This document shows, one piece after another, positions 17,590 to 27,511 of a DNA stretch of 34,132 bases. This stretch comes from a virus. A program made the position numbers and the translations under genes. The notes under the pieces were generated by a model, which had not been told where the DNA came from, did not search any database, and saw nothing but the letters and a program-made list of their open reading frames with translations. The stretch is taken from the IMG/VR virus record IMGVR_UViG_3300010885_001099, positions 1 to 34,132 of that record, one strand, 5' to 3'. Every line of letters begins with the position of its first letter. Position 1 is the stretch's first letter.

Positions 17590-18009
17590 ATGGCTAACCT
17601 AATTCTTTATGATCGAGAGCGTGTAGCTGATTGGGTGGCGGGTAGAGTCACACAGCGGGTAGCTTGGGAAGGGTATAACGCTTTTGGAGTAGAGCAAGGC
17701 GGAGTGATAGTTGCAGGTATTGTCGTCCACCAAATAAATGGAGCCAACGCGTTTTGCCATATTGCTATCGATAAGCCAAATAAGACTTTGTTCTCCCTGT
17801 TTTTTGTTGTGTGCGACTACTGCTTTAGACAACTAGGATTAAATAGGCTAACAGGGCTAGTACCTACCAATGAACCGCATATAATAGCGTTTGATAAGAA
17901 GCTAGGGTTTGAGGAAGAATTCGTAATGAAAGACGCCGCTCCCGAAGCGGATTTGATGGTTTTAGTCATGACAGCGGACAAATGCAAGTGGCTAAAGAGA
18001 GGATATTGA
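17590..18009 (+). CDS. GNAT-type acetyltransferase
   Basis: A 139-residue protein with the GNAT layout: a core strand pair (FGVEQGGVIVAGIVVHQINGANAFCHIAIDKPN), a helix at the acetyl-CoA site (LFSLFFVVCDYCFRQLGLNRLTGLV), and the typical closing NEPHIIAFDKKLGFEEEFVMKDA, where a lone Asn is followed by the GF of the final strand. The full pyrophosphate-binding Q/RxxGxG/A loop is degenerate, as is common in phage members. It would move an acetyl group from acetyl-CoA to an amine, but the substrate is unknown. No ribosome site is seen before the ATG, although a promoter-like site is. Confidence 0.75.
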   Translation: MANLILYDRERVADWVAGRVTQRVAWEGYNAFGVEQGGVIVAGIVVHQINGANAFCHIAIDKPNKTLFSLFFVVCDYCFRQLGLNRLTGLVPTNEPHIIAFDKKLGFEEEFVMKDAAPEADLMVLVMTADKCKWLKRGY

Positions 18010-18010
18010 T

Positions 18011-19030
18011 ATGGGCGGAAAATCAGCACCACCACCAGACTATACCCCACTAGCAAATGCTAGTCGGGAGTCGGCGCGAACAATGGGCGCTCTAGGAAGA
18101 GAGCAACTTGCTTTTAGTCGGCAGCAGTACGCTGAACTAGCCCCGTTAATCCAAGGAATTGCTAGAACTCAACAGCAAGCTCAAGAAGAGCAGATGGGGC
18201 AAGCGCGGGATTACTACGATTATATGCGGTCTACTTATAGGCCAGTAGAGCGTGGGCTAGCCGCTGATGCGCAGAAATTTGACACAGAAGCTTACAGGAA
18301 TGAGCTAGCTTCTAAAGCTGCTGCTGATGTAGGCCGAGCCTTTACTGCTACACAAGGAGCACAACAACGCGCTATGGCAGGTATGGGTGTTAATCCAAAC
18401 TCCGGCAGGTTCGCTTCTACACAGAGCCAAGCCAATCTCGGTCTAGCCGCGCAACGCGCAGCCGCTATGACAGGTACGCGCCAACAAGCACAACAGATGG
18501 GATACGCTCGTAAACTGGACGTGGCTGGTCTTGGTCGTGGCTTACCCGGCGCGTCAACTGCTGCTTATGGTGGTGCTACTAACGCCGGTAACGCCGCTGC
18601 AAATTCTTACATGATGCCGGGTAATCAGTTTACTCAAGGATTCGGCTCAGGTGCTAACATGATTGGACAAGGTTTAGGACAGCAAATCCAAGGACAGAGC
18701 CAAATTCTCAATACTCAAGGCAACCTCTACGGTCAGTCTATGAACACCCAAGGTGAGATGTTTGGCGCACTGGTAGGCGCTGGGACAAGGGGTGGTATTG
18801 CGGCTTTCTCTGACGCTCGTGTCAAAGAAAACATCGAGCGTGTTGGTACTCATTTCCGCACTCAGTTGCCTATCTATGAGTTTAGCTATATCCATATCCC
18901 TGATAAACGCTTCCGTGGTGTTATGGCGCAAGACGTTGAGAAGGTATTCCCTGACGCCGTTGAGGAAACACATGACGGTATCAAGATGGTTAACTATGCG
19001 ATGCTCGGCATGGAAATGGAAGAGGTCTAA
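18011..19030 (+). CDS. Internal virion protein with C-terminal S74 chaperone domain
   Basis: A 339-residue protein. Residues 1-260 are Ala, Gln and Gly-rich, helical and low in hydrophobic residues (starting MGGKSAPPPDYTPLANASRES), typical of small core or ejection proteins. From S267 the sequence SDARVKENIERVG, then LPIYEFSY, then RFRGVMAQDVEKVFPDAV and MVNYAMLG is a clear intramolecular chaperone (peptidase S74) domain. Such domains help trimeric fibres fold and are cut off just before the Ser. Finding one here is unusual unless this protein is itself fibrous. The gene is followed two bases later by the next core-protein gene. Confidence 0.78.
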   Translation: MGGKSAPPPDYTPLANASRESARTMGALGREQLAFSRQQYAELAPLIQGIARTQQQAQEEQMGQARDYYDYMRSTYRPVERGLAADAQKFDTEAYRNELASKAAADVGRAFTATQGAQQRAMAGMGVNPNSGRFASTQSQANLGLAAQRAAAMTGTRQQAQQMGYARKLDVAGLGRGLPGASTAAYGGATNAGNAAANSYMMPGNQFTQGFGSGANMIGQGLGQQIQGQSQILNTQGNLYGQSMNTQGEMFGALVGAGTRGGIAAFSDARVKENIERVGTHFRTQLPIYEFSYIHIPDKRFRGVMAQDVEKVFPDAVEETHDGIKMVNYAMLGMEMEEV

Positions 19031-19032
19031 TT

Positions 19033-21033
19033 ATGGGATTCGCAAGCGGATTTAACACTGGGTATACCGCCGTAGATCAAGGGCTTAAAGATTACGAGCG
19101 TCAAAAACAAAAACGCGAGTTTGAGGCTGCACAGAAAGAAAAAGAATTTCAGAAGTACACACCACAACAAGGTGAGTATCTTCGTGGACTAGCTTCAGAA
19201 ACAGTTGATGTTGGTGGCGAAGCACGTCCTAGGTATCAGTTTGATATAGACCCCGGCTCGACTAATTATCGGGTTAAAGAAATTATGTATCCCGATGCTC
19301 CTACCAAAACAGAAGGTATGAGCTTCGGCGGCCCTATGTATGAAGAAGCCGCTCCAGCCCCCCGCAGTCGTGAAGAAATTGCAAGGATGTATGCTGTTGG
19401 TACACCTTATGGTGGTCCAGTAGACCTAAAGGGCGAACCAATTTACGCCCCAGAAGGTATTGCAACAGGTGGTATTGGTCGTGATCTTACTGCTCGTGAT
19501 ACTGGTATTAGTCGTCCTGCGAACACTGTTTCGCCACGCCCTGAAGACTCTGGTTTATACAGCCAGCTATTAAATCGTTACGGCGAAGATGCGACATTTA
19601 CCCCCAGCGCGACTGAGTACTTAGGCAAAACTTACGAAGGTGGTCTTAGCGCAACACAACGTGACGCTGCATTAATGAACCGTTACGCAGACATCATAGC
19701 CAAAGATAATCCGATGGAAGCTATGAGATTGCGCACCATGGCTAAACAAGAGGAACGTGCTCAAGCGCAAGAAGGTCGTGCATCGCAAGAATTTGATCTT
19801 AGACAAAAAATAAGTAACTTCCAGTTAGGCGAATTGGAGCGCGGTGAAAAACAAAGTAAGGCAGAAGACAAATTATTTGCCGATCTACAAGCCAACCCTG
19901 CAATAATGCAAGGTGATTGGAATCAGGTCGCTGCAAAATATGGTATCCGACCAGATCGACTTAATAAGATCGCTGAAGGTGTTTTGGGCCTTGAGAAAGG
20001 AAAAATACAGCAGATGACTATGGCTGTTGAAAAGGCATACAGAAATTCAAAAGGTAAGCTCAATACGTTCTTGCAATCAACCCTAGATGATGACGACTAT
20101 GATCCTACTAGTCACATGGTAGCTCGCAAAGGGCCTAATGGTGGAGTCATAATTGATGTAGTAGAAACAGTAGCTGGCGGTAGAGATGGGAAAATAAAAC
20201 AGGCTGGCAAAGTTATATCTTCTTTGCCAGAACAAGCTAATGAATTAGAAGCCCTAGATTTGGCATACGCCGTACTTGCTAATCCGGGCCAAGCAGCGCA
20301 AACAGCGTTGAAGAACCAGAAAGCCCGTGAAGAACTTAGCTATATGCGTAAGCATGGTAATTATTTCGAATCAATGGGAGAAGCTTATAGGACTGGTGGT
20401 AGAGGTGGAAGAGCTGATACTACTGAGAGAGATATTAGCGGTCGTGTTACTTCTCTTAATACCATCCTTACACAGAACAGAGAAACCATTAAGGATATTG
20501 ACGCGCAGCTTACAGCTTTAGGTAATCGCAAAGACGAAGCATCTATTAAGCAAAGAGACGCTCTGACTAAGCAGCGCAACGAACTTAATCTGGACAGCGA
20601 AGATATTCGCAAAGAACTTTCTGGCATACGAAACCAAAGTAAGTTTAGTGGGGATGGTGGTGGCTTAAGCCGTGACACTGGGTATAGAGCTGGTGATGTT
20701 GTTTCTTATGTTGACGCAACAGGCAAAACTGTTCAGGCTAGATTTAAAGGCGGTGAAAATAAAAAAGAAAATTGGGAGCCAATAACTGGGGGTGCGGCTA
20801 CAAACGCCCCTACAGGCAAAGGGTTAGAAAAACCTTCTGGCAAAGGTATGTCTGAGAAAGACTATGAAAGTTGGGTTGACGATAAACTCATAGGTACTTT
20901 CACTAGCCGTTTACAAGAGTTGCAACTTATTGCAAAGGAAAATCCTAATCCGCAAATTAGAGCGGCAGCACAACGCTTGCTCGATAAGGAAAAAACAAAA
21001 CCCCAAGCCGGTGGCATAGACGCTCCGCTGTAA
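19033..21033 (+). CDS. Large coiled-coil internal virion (ejection) protein
   Basis: A 666-residue hydrophilic protein starting MGFASGFNTGYTAVDQGLKDYERQKQKREFEAAQKEKEFQ. It has an N-terminal helix, a Pro-rich region (about 90-180), a helical centre with YLGKTYEGGLSATQRDAALMNRYADIIAKDNPMEAMRLR, and a coiled coil at about 475-535 (INTILTQNRETIKDIDAQLTAL..KRDALTKQRNEL-like). There is no membrane span and no enzyme motif. Its place between the S74-bearing core protein and the giant protein is that of the middle ejection protein in T7-like phages (gp15 position). The role is inferred from order, size and composition. It ends nine bases before the giant gene. Confidence 0.65.
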   Translation: MGFASGFNTGYTAVDQGLKDYERQKQKREFEAAQKEKEFQKYTPQQGEYLRGLASETVDVGGEARPRYQFDIDPGSTNYRVKEIMYPDAPTKTEGMSFGGPMYEEAAPAPRSREEIARMYAVGTPYGGPVDLKGEPIYAPEGIATGGIGRDLTARDTGISRPANTVSPRPEDSGLYSQLLNRYGEDATFTPSATEYLGKTYEGGLSATQRDAALMNRYADIIAKDNPMEAMRLRTMAKQEERAQAQEGRASQEFDLRQKISNFQLGELERGEKQSKAEDKLFADLQANPAIMQGDWNQVAAKYGIRPDRLNKIAEGVLGLEKGKIQQMTMAVEKAYRNSKGKLNTFLQSTLDDDDYDPTSHMVARKGPNGGVIIDVVETVAGGRDGKIKQAGKVISSLPEQANELEALDLAYAVLANPGQAAQTALKNQKAREELSYMRKHGNYFESMGEAYRTGGRGGRADTTERDISGRVTSLNTILTQNRETIKDIDAQLTALGNRKDEASIKQRDALTKQRNELNLDSEDIRKELSGIRNQSKFSGDGGGLSRDTGYRAGDVVSYVDATGKTVQARFKGGENKKENWEPITGGAATNAPTGKGLEKPSGKGMSEKDYESWVDDKLIGTFTSRLQELQLIAKENPNPQIRAAAQRLLDKEKTKPQAGGIDAPL

Positions 21034-21042
21034 AGGAAAATC

Positions 21043-24000
21043 ATGGACCCAATTCGTCGCCCACCATGGGAAGTTAGTTCTGGTAACGACTTCCCTTCAA
21101 TAGACCCACGAGATCAGTACCAACGGGATTTAATTCGTTTGCAGATGATTGAGCGTGACCGGAGCGACGCAGAAGCAAACGGTAGGCCAGATTTAGCTGC
21201 AGCCGCGCAAAGAGAAATGAATGCGGTTAGAAAACAAATGGGTGGCGCAACTGCTGCCTTACCTGCGGAACAAGGACCTCTTCGCGCACCTCCTTGGGAA
21301 CAGCAACAAGCCGCGCCTAGTCGTGGTTCGTATGACTTCCCATTACCTAGTGAAATGATAGGAAAACAATCGTCTGATGGTTTCTTCCGTCGTTCATTGG
21401 ACATCCCTACAAAATTCGCAGCAGGTATACCTAGTGCTATTTCTTCTGCAGTTGGGCTTGTTGGCGCGGCAGTTCCTTGGGCGCGTGGTGCTGCTGACCC
21501 TCTAGCTGAGTTATTTTCCGAGTCCGCGCAAGCAATTAACAAGAACTTTTTATCTGATTACCAGCAACAAAAGGAACAAGAACTTGCTAAACGCCTAGCT
21601 GCCAACCCGGGGTTTTTTGAAGGCGCTGGCGAAGGTTTTAAATTTCTTGGGGAACATCCACTATACGCAGTACCTTCGCTTGCTGAGTCAATCCCCTCTA
21701 TGTTAGCTGGTGGTTATCTTGGGCGTGGGCTACAAGTAGGTGCTCGTGGCCTTGGTTACAGAATGCCAGCTAGTACTGCTGGTGCGCTTGGTGAAGGCGG
21801 CATGATTACTGGTAGTGTCGGCACAGACATTGCCCGCCAAGACCCTGAAGCATCACGTGTTCCTGCTTTCCTTGCTGGTGCTGGTGGCGCGGTTGTGGGT
21901 AAGTATGGTGCTCGGCTAATGGGCGGCGCTGATATTGAATCTGCTATTGCAGGTAGATTAGCTCGTGGCGAAGCAGCAGATATTCTCTCCTCTGCAGGGA
22001 CTGCTGGTGGTAGGTTTGTTCGTGGTGTTGTCGGTGAAGGTTTCTTAGAAGAAGCACCGCAGTCTGTCATGGAGCGCATGGCTACTAACTACTCTAGTGG
22101 TCGTCCTATTATGGAAGGCACTGGTGGTGAAGCAGTAATAGGTGCAGCTTCTGGCGCAATGATGGGTGGTGGTTTTGGTCTTCGTCGTCCAAGCAATACG
22201 TACACGCCTGATGAATTAAAAGCTAGCCTAAAAGTAATGGCTGACCCAAGATCGGTTCCTGAAGATGCTGTCGCAGCTGCAGACTTTGTACGCCGTGTTG
22301 AGACTGGCACTTTAGGTGAAGCAGAGGCCAATAAGAGGTTTAATGATTATCTGAATGATGTATTTGGTTCCAAAGTCGAACCCGGTGGTGAATCATTCGA
22401 TATGCTTAAAGACACGAACAGATCGCCAAAAGAAATTATGGCGGAGCTTCGTCGTTCCGCTAACGATCCTAATGAGCCATCTGTGTGGCGTTTCCCTGTG
22501 TCTACTGGCTTAGAAGGTAGCCAACGCGGAATGTTTGCCGCTGGCCCAGAAGCGTTTAATCAACCACGCCCTGTCACGGGTGAGTTGGGCAGCAATCAAC
22601 AAGCCGCATTAGGCGGTACTGCACCATTAGGTGCTGGGCAGATTGCTGCTATGGCGGGTCCAGTAGATCAGAATGCACCTCGCCCAGCTACGGGGTTAGG
22701 ACCAGCGCAACAAATTGCTGCTGGCGGTCCTGAAGCGTTAACTTCTGCGGGTACACCTGTACAACAAACAGTTCCTTCGGGTGGTGCGACCACCACCGTT
22801 CCCTCGAGTGCGCCAGCCGCACCGGGGGCTTTTTCTTCTGATCCAACGCCTCCATCACCTGCCGGTGTAACCATAATGGATGGCAATAATACTAGGGTAA
22901 TTGGCGAAGCAAGGGCTAATGAACTTGCAGCTGACCGAAATAAAGCAACAGGTACCGCCGCCACTCCTGCGGCTAAAACGACTAAGACTACCCCTAAAGT
23001 TTCCGCGCCCAAAAAGACAACCATTGCTCGTTCAATAGAACAGGCACTTGATGAGGAAATGGAAGTAGCGGACACAGCTTTAGATAACGCTCGCGCCAAG
23101 AAAATTATGGCGGACGTTAATAGCGAAGACCTCGGTGCAGAAGTTCAAGGCGCTAAACAAATCAAAGCCCCCGGTCGTGTGTCGTTATCTCAGCGTTCGC
23201 TCTTAGGCATTCGTGATGCCATTTTCCGCAAGTCGGGCAAAGTGGCTAAAGCTTTTGGTAAAAAAGAACAAAAAGTTGTTGATGCTGTTAGTGAATTTAC
23301 TAATGCTTATAATGCGTACCTTAATTTTAGTACGAATATAGCTGATGAATTAAAACAAGCAAAAGGTACTGACGCCGCAGCTGGTAGACGTATACCTAAA
23401 CTAGAAGATAGAGCTAAGGATGTTCAGAATGCTCTGTTCAACTTGGGGCAATCATTAGACAACAACGCTAAGAATGTTGAGGCAATTGTTCGTGTTGTTA
23501 AAGATACAGTCCAGCAGAAGTTAGCCAAGCCGGGCAAGACAAAGAAAGAAACGCTGGAGGCAATGACGTCGTTAGATACTGTGTTGTCTTCTGGTTGGGC
23601 CGCTGCGAAACGCGAAACGTTTATGTCCGAGCTGCCTGACTTAGCTGATGTTAGTGGGCAAACAATACGCCAATCCACAGAGCAACAAGTAAAAGGTAAC
23701 ACTACTTCTAAGCTAGAAAAGGCAGCTAAAGACGGTTATGGTAATCCAAAAGGTACTGCAGAAAAAGAATTCGGGCTAATAGGAGTACTGCAGTACCTGC
23801 GTTTTAACACTACACCTATGGGCAAAGTTCTTGCTCGTATGCTGCGCGACGCGTTGCAACAGTCTGTAAACCCCGCAAAAGTAGTATTCACCGATAAAGT
23901 CGGCTCCCGCTACGTCCCAAAGACGAACACGGTCTATATTAATAGGGGCGAACAGTCAGCTGAAGTTGTGCTGCACGAAACTTTCCACGCCGCATTGCAG

Positions 24001-27000
24001 TGGTATGTGTACCAGAATCCTAGCGCACCAGCTGTTAAGCAACTGGAGTTGTCACTTAAACGCGCACTAGAAGCAAAGGGATTGCAAGGTAAGGCGTTGG
24101 AAGTTCAGAACATCCTCCAAAATTTAGTCAACAACGAACGTGGTCTAGACGCTGTGTTGGAGTTGGTTTCGTACACCGCCACGCTTAATGAGTTCCGTCG
24201 TGCAATGCAGGAAATTAAAACTGGCGACGCGCCCAAGTCGTTCTTGGAGTCAGTAAAAGCTGTATGGGCGATGTACAAAGCGATTGTCCGTAGGCTATTG
24301 GGTTCTAACGACACTGTAGCTAGCGATGTTCTTTCTGCGTCTATGCAACTGTTGGAAGAGTCTACTACAGCTACGATGCCAGCAAAGTTAGAAGGTAAAC
24401 CACTACCAGCCGTTGTGCAGTCTAACAAAGCCACACAAAGCGCGGCTGGTATTACCGCGCAGGATTATCGTGGCTACACCAAACGAATCGCACCAGCTGC
24501 TATAAGCACTAAGGCATTCTTCGATGTTGTTGGCTGGAACGAGAACGTAGCTAAGAAGTTTACTCAGACAACTAGCAAAATGGCTGAAGCAATCCGTAAG
24601 GATTTTCCTTCACTTGAGCGGTTCCTTATCTATGTCAACTCTCGTTTCAGTGCTGGTGCAATGACTAGCCAAGAGATTGAGAATTACAAAGTAAATAAGA
24701 GTGTCGGCTATCAGCAGATGGAGCGTTTGGCAAACTTTGTCACTAACCGTTCTGCTACTGAAATCCGTGCTTTGTTCGACTACATGGACGGCAACAAGAA
24801 AGCATTGGATGGCCTCGCAGATAAAGGCGTTATGACCCGCACAGCGGATAACGTCATGGAGTGGTTCAAGACCTACGTTGCTGATCTCCCTGCTGCAGAG
24901 CGTTCATTCTTCACCACCCGTAAGTTCTCTGAGTCATTGCTGTATGCGTCGAAGAGCGCACAGGTAGCTAGCAGCACATTCGGTGCTCGTAAGTTATCCA
25001 AAGTCCTTGGGCTAAAGCACGAAAGCGAAAATACGCTCGAAGGTTTTATGGACTGGCTAGAAAAAGATGGAAACGGTGACGTTGTTTTAGACGGCAGATT
25101 CTACGAAGTATTTAAGAACGACGGTTTGCGCCCCGGCGATGGCCCAGAACACGCTGGTTATATGTCTGTCTCTGAGTTTGAGAAGCGTGGTCGTAAAGCA
25201 CCTGATGGCTACCAAGTAGACGCCACTAGAGAGTGGTGGATGTCGCAGTACGACCCAGATCGCGGCTATAAGTTCTCATCCAGTATGACCGCTAAACAGG
25301 CTATACAGGAAAACAAAGTAGATGATTTAGCTAATGCTATGCGTAACACCATGGCGGCGCTTGCAAATAACTATGCAAGTAGGCAGTTCTCGAAAGCTTT
25401 GGCTGCAGATAAGTCAATTGCGTTTGACAGTCTGGAAGATATTAAAGCGTTTTCTGGACAGGTTATTGATGAAGCTTTGGTTCTTAAAGTAAGCCAAGAA
25501 GAATCCAAGTCTCCACAAATTAGTAGTCTATATAGAAACTCTGGTACTTGGGTGAAGCTGCCTGACTCTGCAGCCTATGGTGACTTAGCTAATAAGTACA
25601 TCCCCGGCCCTGTGTGGAGTGCGATGACCGACATGGCTGATCGTAGGCCATTAGTTGAGTTTGGACTATATAACGACATAATGCGTTGGTTTAAGAAGTC
25701 CAAGACGGTATACAACCCCGGTACTCACATAACTAACGTAGCGTCGAACATTACACTAGCCATGATGCACGACATTCCTATGTCAACTCTAGGAAAAGCT
25801 GCACGTGTCTTTGCGTTATTTGAAACCAATCCTAAAGCGCTGACAGATACAGAACTAGACATGATGTCTTCGTTCATAAACTCAGGTGCTATGCTAGGTG
25901 ACTTCTCCAGTGCTGAAGTTAAGAAAGCTCTATACGATGCTTGGAAAGACAACATGGCACCAGCGAACGACAACTCGCTGATGAAACGTCTTGCCGCATT
26001 TACGAACTATGAAAAGTCTAAGGCACAGAAAGCAGTTGAGATAGCTACTAAGATAGGTAAAAAAGCCGATCACTATGCTACAGAACTTTATGCGGCAGAA
26101 GATAATATTTTCCGGCTTGCCGCTTTCTTGACCAAAGCCGGTGACTTGCAAGCACGAGATAAGACTAGCGCCGCAACACCTGAACAGTTGCGCGAGGCAG
26201 GTGACTTTGCTCGTAAAGCCTTTTTGGACTACGACATTGATTCCAAAGCAGTACGTGTTCTTCGCCAGTCAATGATCCCATTTATTTCGTGGGGTTACGC
26301 TGTCGCACCAGTACTAGGTCGTATCGCTTTGCATCAGCCTTGGAAGATAGCCAATATCGTAATGGCTTACTACTTGCTGGATATAGCAATGGCTAGCATG
26401 GGTGGTGGCGACGACGATGAACTACGCGAAAAAGGTCCTGAGTATATGCGGGAACGTATGTTCTTCGGTAACTTCGGCCCTCGCATGTATATCCGCATTC
26501 CTTTCATGGGCGACGCAGAAAATCCTGTGTACTACAAGCTAGGCGACTACGTACCATTTGCATCCATAACCAAAGGGTTGCCTAACGGTTTGTTCGGACA
26601 GTCGTGGATTCCTAGTGTGGTTACGCCAAGCGGCCCATTCGTATCTGCTGTAGCTGGGTTGCTACTTGGTGTTGATCCATACACCGGCAAAGATATTCAT
26701 AAGCCTACAGATTCAGAGTGGGACAAGTTATTCAACTCCGCTACGTTTGCTTATGACACAGCGATGCCTTCTATGGTATCAAGCAAAAATATAAGCAAAG
26801 TAAAAGATATTATTGATGAAAAAGAAGGTATCACTGGCGTGAAACCTAGTAATCTTGTTATGGCTAGGATGTTGGGCTTTAAGTTGTATGATTACAATGT
26901 CGATGAATCTATGGCTATCCAAGACAAAGTAGTCAAAGGCATTGAAAAAGATTTCAAAGCCGCGATGACTAGAGCTAAGAAAGAGGAGTACCGCAAAGGC

Positions 27001-27102
27001 TACCCTGACTACGAGGCGCTCGACAAAGAGCTAGAAGTTCTGCGTGAGCGCATGGAAAAACGTGTCGCCGAAGTTCGCGGCGGCGAGGAGGAAGAGGAAT
27101 AA
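21043..27102 (+). CDS. Giant ejection protein with zincin HExxH motif and LPD38-like C-terminus
   Basis: A 2019-residue protein, the largest in the window, in the position of T7 gp16. Residues about 125-150 hold a hydrophobic stretch (FAAGIPSAISSAVGLVGAAVPWA). A Pro/Ala/Gly-rich linker spans about 480-660. A zinc-protease signature, VVLHETFHAALQW, puts H978, E979 and H982 in place, preceded by the strand YVPKTNTVYINRG usual in zincins. The C-terminal third has TVYNPGTHITNVASNI, LRQSMIPFISWGYA and a membrane-like helix near 1769-1786. It resembles the large polyvalent protein domain LPD38. It is probably injected with the DNA and may cleave host proteins. The protease role is inferred from the motif. 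Confidence 0.8.
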   Translation: MDPIRRPPWEVSSGNDFPSIDPRDQYQRDLIRLQMIERDRSDAEANGRPDLAAAAQREMNAVRKQMGGATAALPAEQGPLRAPPWEQQQAAPSRGSYDFPLPSEMIGKQSSDGFFRRSLDIPTKFAAGIPSAISSAVGLVGAAVPWARGAADPLAELFSESAQAINKNFLSDYQQQKEQELAKRLAANPGFFEGAGEGFKFLGEHPLYAVPSLAESIPSMLAGGYLGRGLQVGARGLGYRMPASTAGALGEGGMITGSVGTDIARQDPEASRVPAFLAGAGGAVVGKYGARLMGGADIESAIAGRLARGEAADILSSAGTAGGRFVRGVVGEGFLEEAPQSVMERMATNYSSGRPIMEGTGGEAVIGAASGAMMGGGFGLRRPSNTYTPDELKASLKVMADPRSVPEDAVAAADFVRRVETGTLGEAEANKRFNDYLNDVFGSKVEPGGESFDMLKDTNRSPKEIMAELRRSANDPNEPSVWRFPVSTGLEGSQRGMFAAGPEAFNQPRPVTGELGSNQQAALGGTAPLGAGQIAAMAGPVDQNAPRPATGLGPAQQIAAGGPEALTSAGTPVQQTVPSGGATTTVPSSAPAAPGAFSSDPTPPSPAGVTIMDGNNTRVIGEARANELAADRNKATGTAATPAAKTTKTTPKVSAPKKTTIARSIEQALDEEMEVADTALDNARAKKIMADVNSEDLGAEVQGAKQIKAPGRVSLSQRSLLGIRDAIFRKSGKVAKAFGKKEQKVVDAVSEFTNAYNAYLNFSTNIADELKQAKGTDAAAGRRIPKLEDRAKDVQNALFNLGQSLDNNAKNVEAIVRVVKDTVQQKLAKPGKTKKETLEAMTSLDTVLSSGWAAAKRETFMSELPDLADVSGQTIRQSTEQQVKGNTTSKLEKAAKDGYGNPKGTAEKEFGLIGVLQYLRFNTTPMGKVLARMLRDALQQSVNPAKVVFTDKVGSRYVPKTNTVYINRGEQSAEVVLHETFHAALQWYVYQNPSAPAVKQLELSLKRALEAKGLQGKALEVQNILQNLVNNERGLDAVLELVSYTATLNEFRRAMQEIKTGDAPKSFLESVKAVWAMYKAIVRRLLGSNDTVASDVLSASMQLLEESTTATMPAKLEGKPLPAVVQSNKATQSAAGITAQDYRGYTKRIAPAAISTKAFFDVVGWNENVAKKFTQTTSKMAEAIRKDFPSLERFLIYVNSRFSAGAMTSQEIENYKVNKSVGYQQMERLANFVTNRSATEIRALFDYMDGNKKALDGLADKGVMTRTADNVMEWFKTYVADLPAAERSFFTTRKFSESLLYASKSAQVASSTFGARKLSKVLGLKHESENTLEGFMDWLEKDGNGDVVLDGRFYEVFKNDGLRPGDGPEHAGYMSVSEFEKRGRKAPDGYQVDATREWWMSQYDPDRGYKFSSSMTAKQAIQENKVDDLANAMRNTMAALANNYASRQFSKALAADKSIAFDSLEDIKAFSGQVIDEALVLKVSQEESKSPQISSLYRNSGTWVKLPDSAAYGDLANKYIPGPVWSAMTDMADRRPLVEFGLYNDIMRWFKKSKTVYNPGTHITNVASNITLAMMHDIPMSTLGKAARVFALFETNPKALTDTELDMMSSFINSGAMLGDFSSAEVKKALYDAWKDNMAPANDNSLMKRLAAFTNYEKSKAQKAVEIATKIGKKADHYATELYAAEDNIFRLAAFLTKAGDLQARDKTSAATPEQLREAGDFARKAFLDYDIDSKAVRVLRQSMIPFISWGYAVAPVLGRIALHQPWKIANIVMAYYLLDIAMASMGGGDDDELREKGPEYMRERMFFGNFGPRMYIRIPFMGDAENPVYYKLGDYVPFASITKGLPNGLFGQSWIPSVVTPSGPFVSAVAGLLLGVDPYTGKDIHKPTDSEWDKLFNSATFAYDTAMPSMVSSKNISKVKDIIDEKEGITGVKPSNLVMARMLGFKLYDYNVDESMAIQDKVVKGIEKDFKAAMTRAKKEEYRKGYPDYEALDKELEVLRERMEKRVAEVRGGEEEEE

Positions 27103-27350
27103 TGGCTAAGTCACCAGCATGGCAACGCAAGGAAGGCAAAGACCCTGAAGGGGGTCTTAACGCCAAGGGCAGAGCAAGCTACAATAAGGCAACAGGTGGT
27201 AATCTCAAAGCCCCACAGCCTGAAGGTGGCAAGCGTAGAGACTCGTTCTGTGCCCGTATGGAAGGCATGAAGAAGAAACTTACCTCTTCTAAAACTGCTA
27301 ACGATCCGAACAGCCGCATCAATAAATCTCTCAGAGCATGGAAGTGCTGA
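27102..27350 (+). CDS. Conserved basic microprotein, DUF6321-like
   Basis: An 82-residue protein starting at the last base of the giant gene's stop codon. The opening MAKSPAWQRKEGKDPEGGLNAKGRASYNKATGGNLKAP, followed by RRDSFCARMEGMKKK and a short ending RINKSLRAWKC, matches the DUF6321 pattern widespread in phages of aquatic bacteria. It is strongly basic and hydrophilic, consistent with nucleic-acid binding or packing inside the virion. The biochemical role is not known. Confidence 0.78.
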   Translation: MAKSPAWQRKEGKDPEGGLNAKGRASYNKATGGNLKAPQPEGGKRRDSFCARMEGMKKKLTSSKTANDPNSRINKSLRAWKC

Positions 27351-27351
27351 T

Positions 27352-27510
27352 ATGAAAAAACAAGTATGGGAAACGCCTCGTCCCAAAGAGCTAGGCAAGC
27401 CAAAGAAACTAACACCTTCGCAGAAGACGACGGCGAAGGCCGCAGCAAAGAAAGCAGGTCGTCCTTACCCAAATCTCGTGGATAACATGAGAGCAGCTAG
27501 AAAGAAATAA
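27352..27510 (+). CDS. Lys/Ala-rich basic microprotein
   Basis: A 52-residue protein: MKKQVWETPRPKELGKPKKLTP, then QKTTAKAAAKKAGRPYPNLVDNMRAARKK. It starts one base after the previous stop and ends one base before the next gene's ATG. Very basic with no acidic cluster, it resembles small conserved phage proteins carrying the AGRPYPNLVDN motif. It could bind DNA or a virion protein. The function is unknown. Confidence 0.65.
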   Translation: MKKQVWETPRPKELGKPKKLTPSQKTTAKAAAKKAGRPYPNLVDNMRAARKK

Positions 27511-27511
27511 T

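Noticed and set aside
21114-23702. Several minus-strand frames of 80-143 residues across the giant gene
   Set aside because: They are long only because of codon bias in the plus-strand gene and none has a ribosome site or a recognisable domain.
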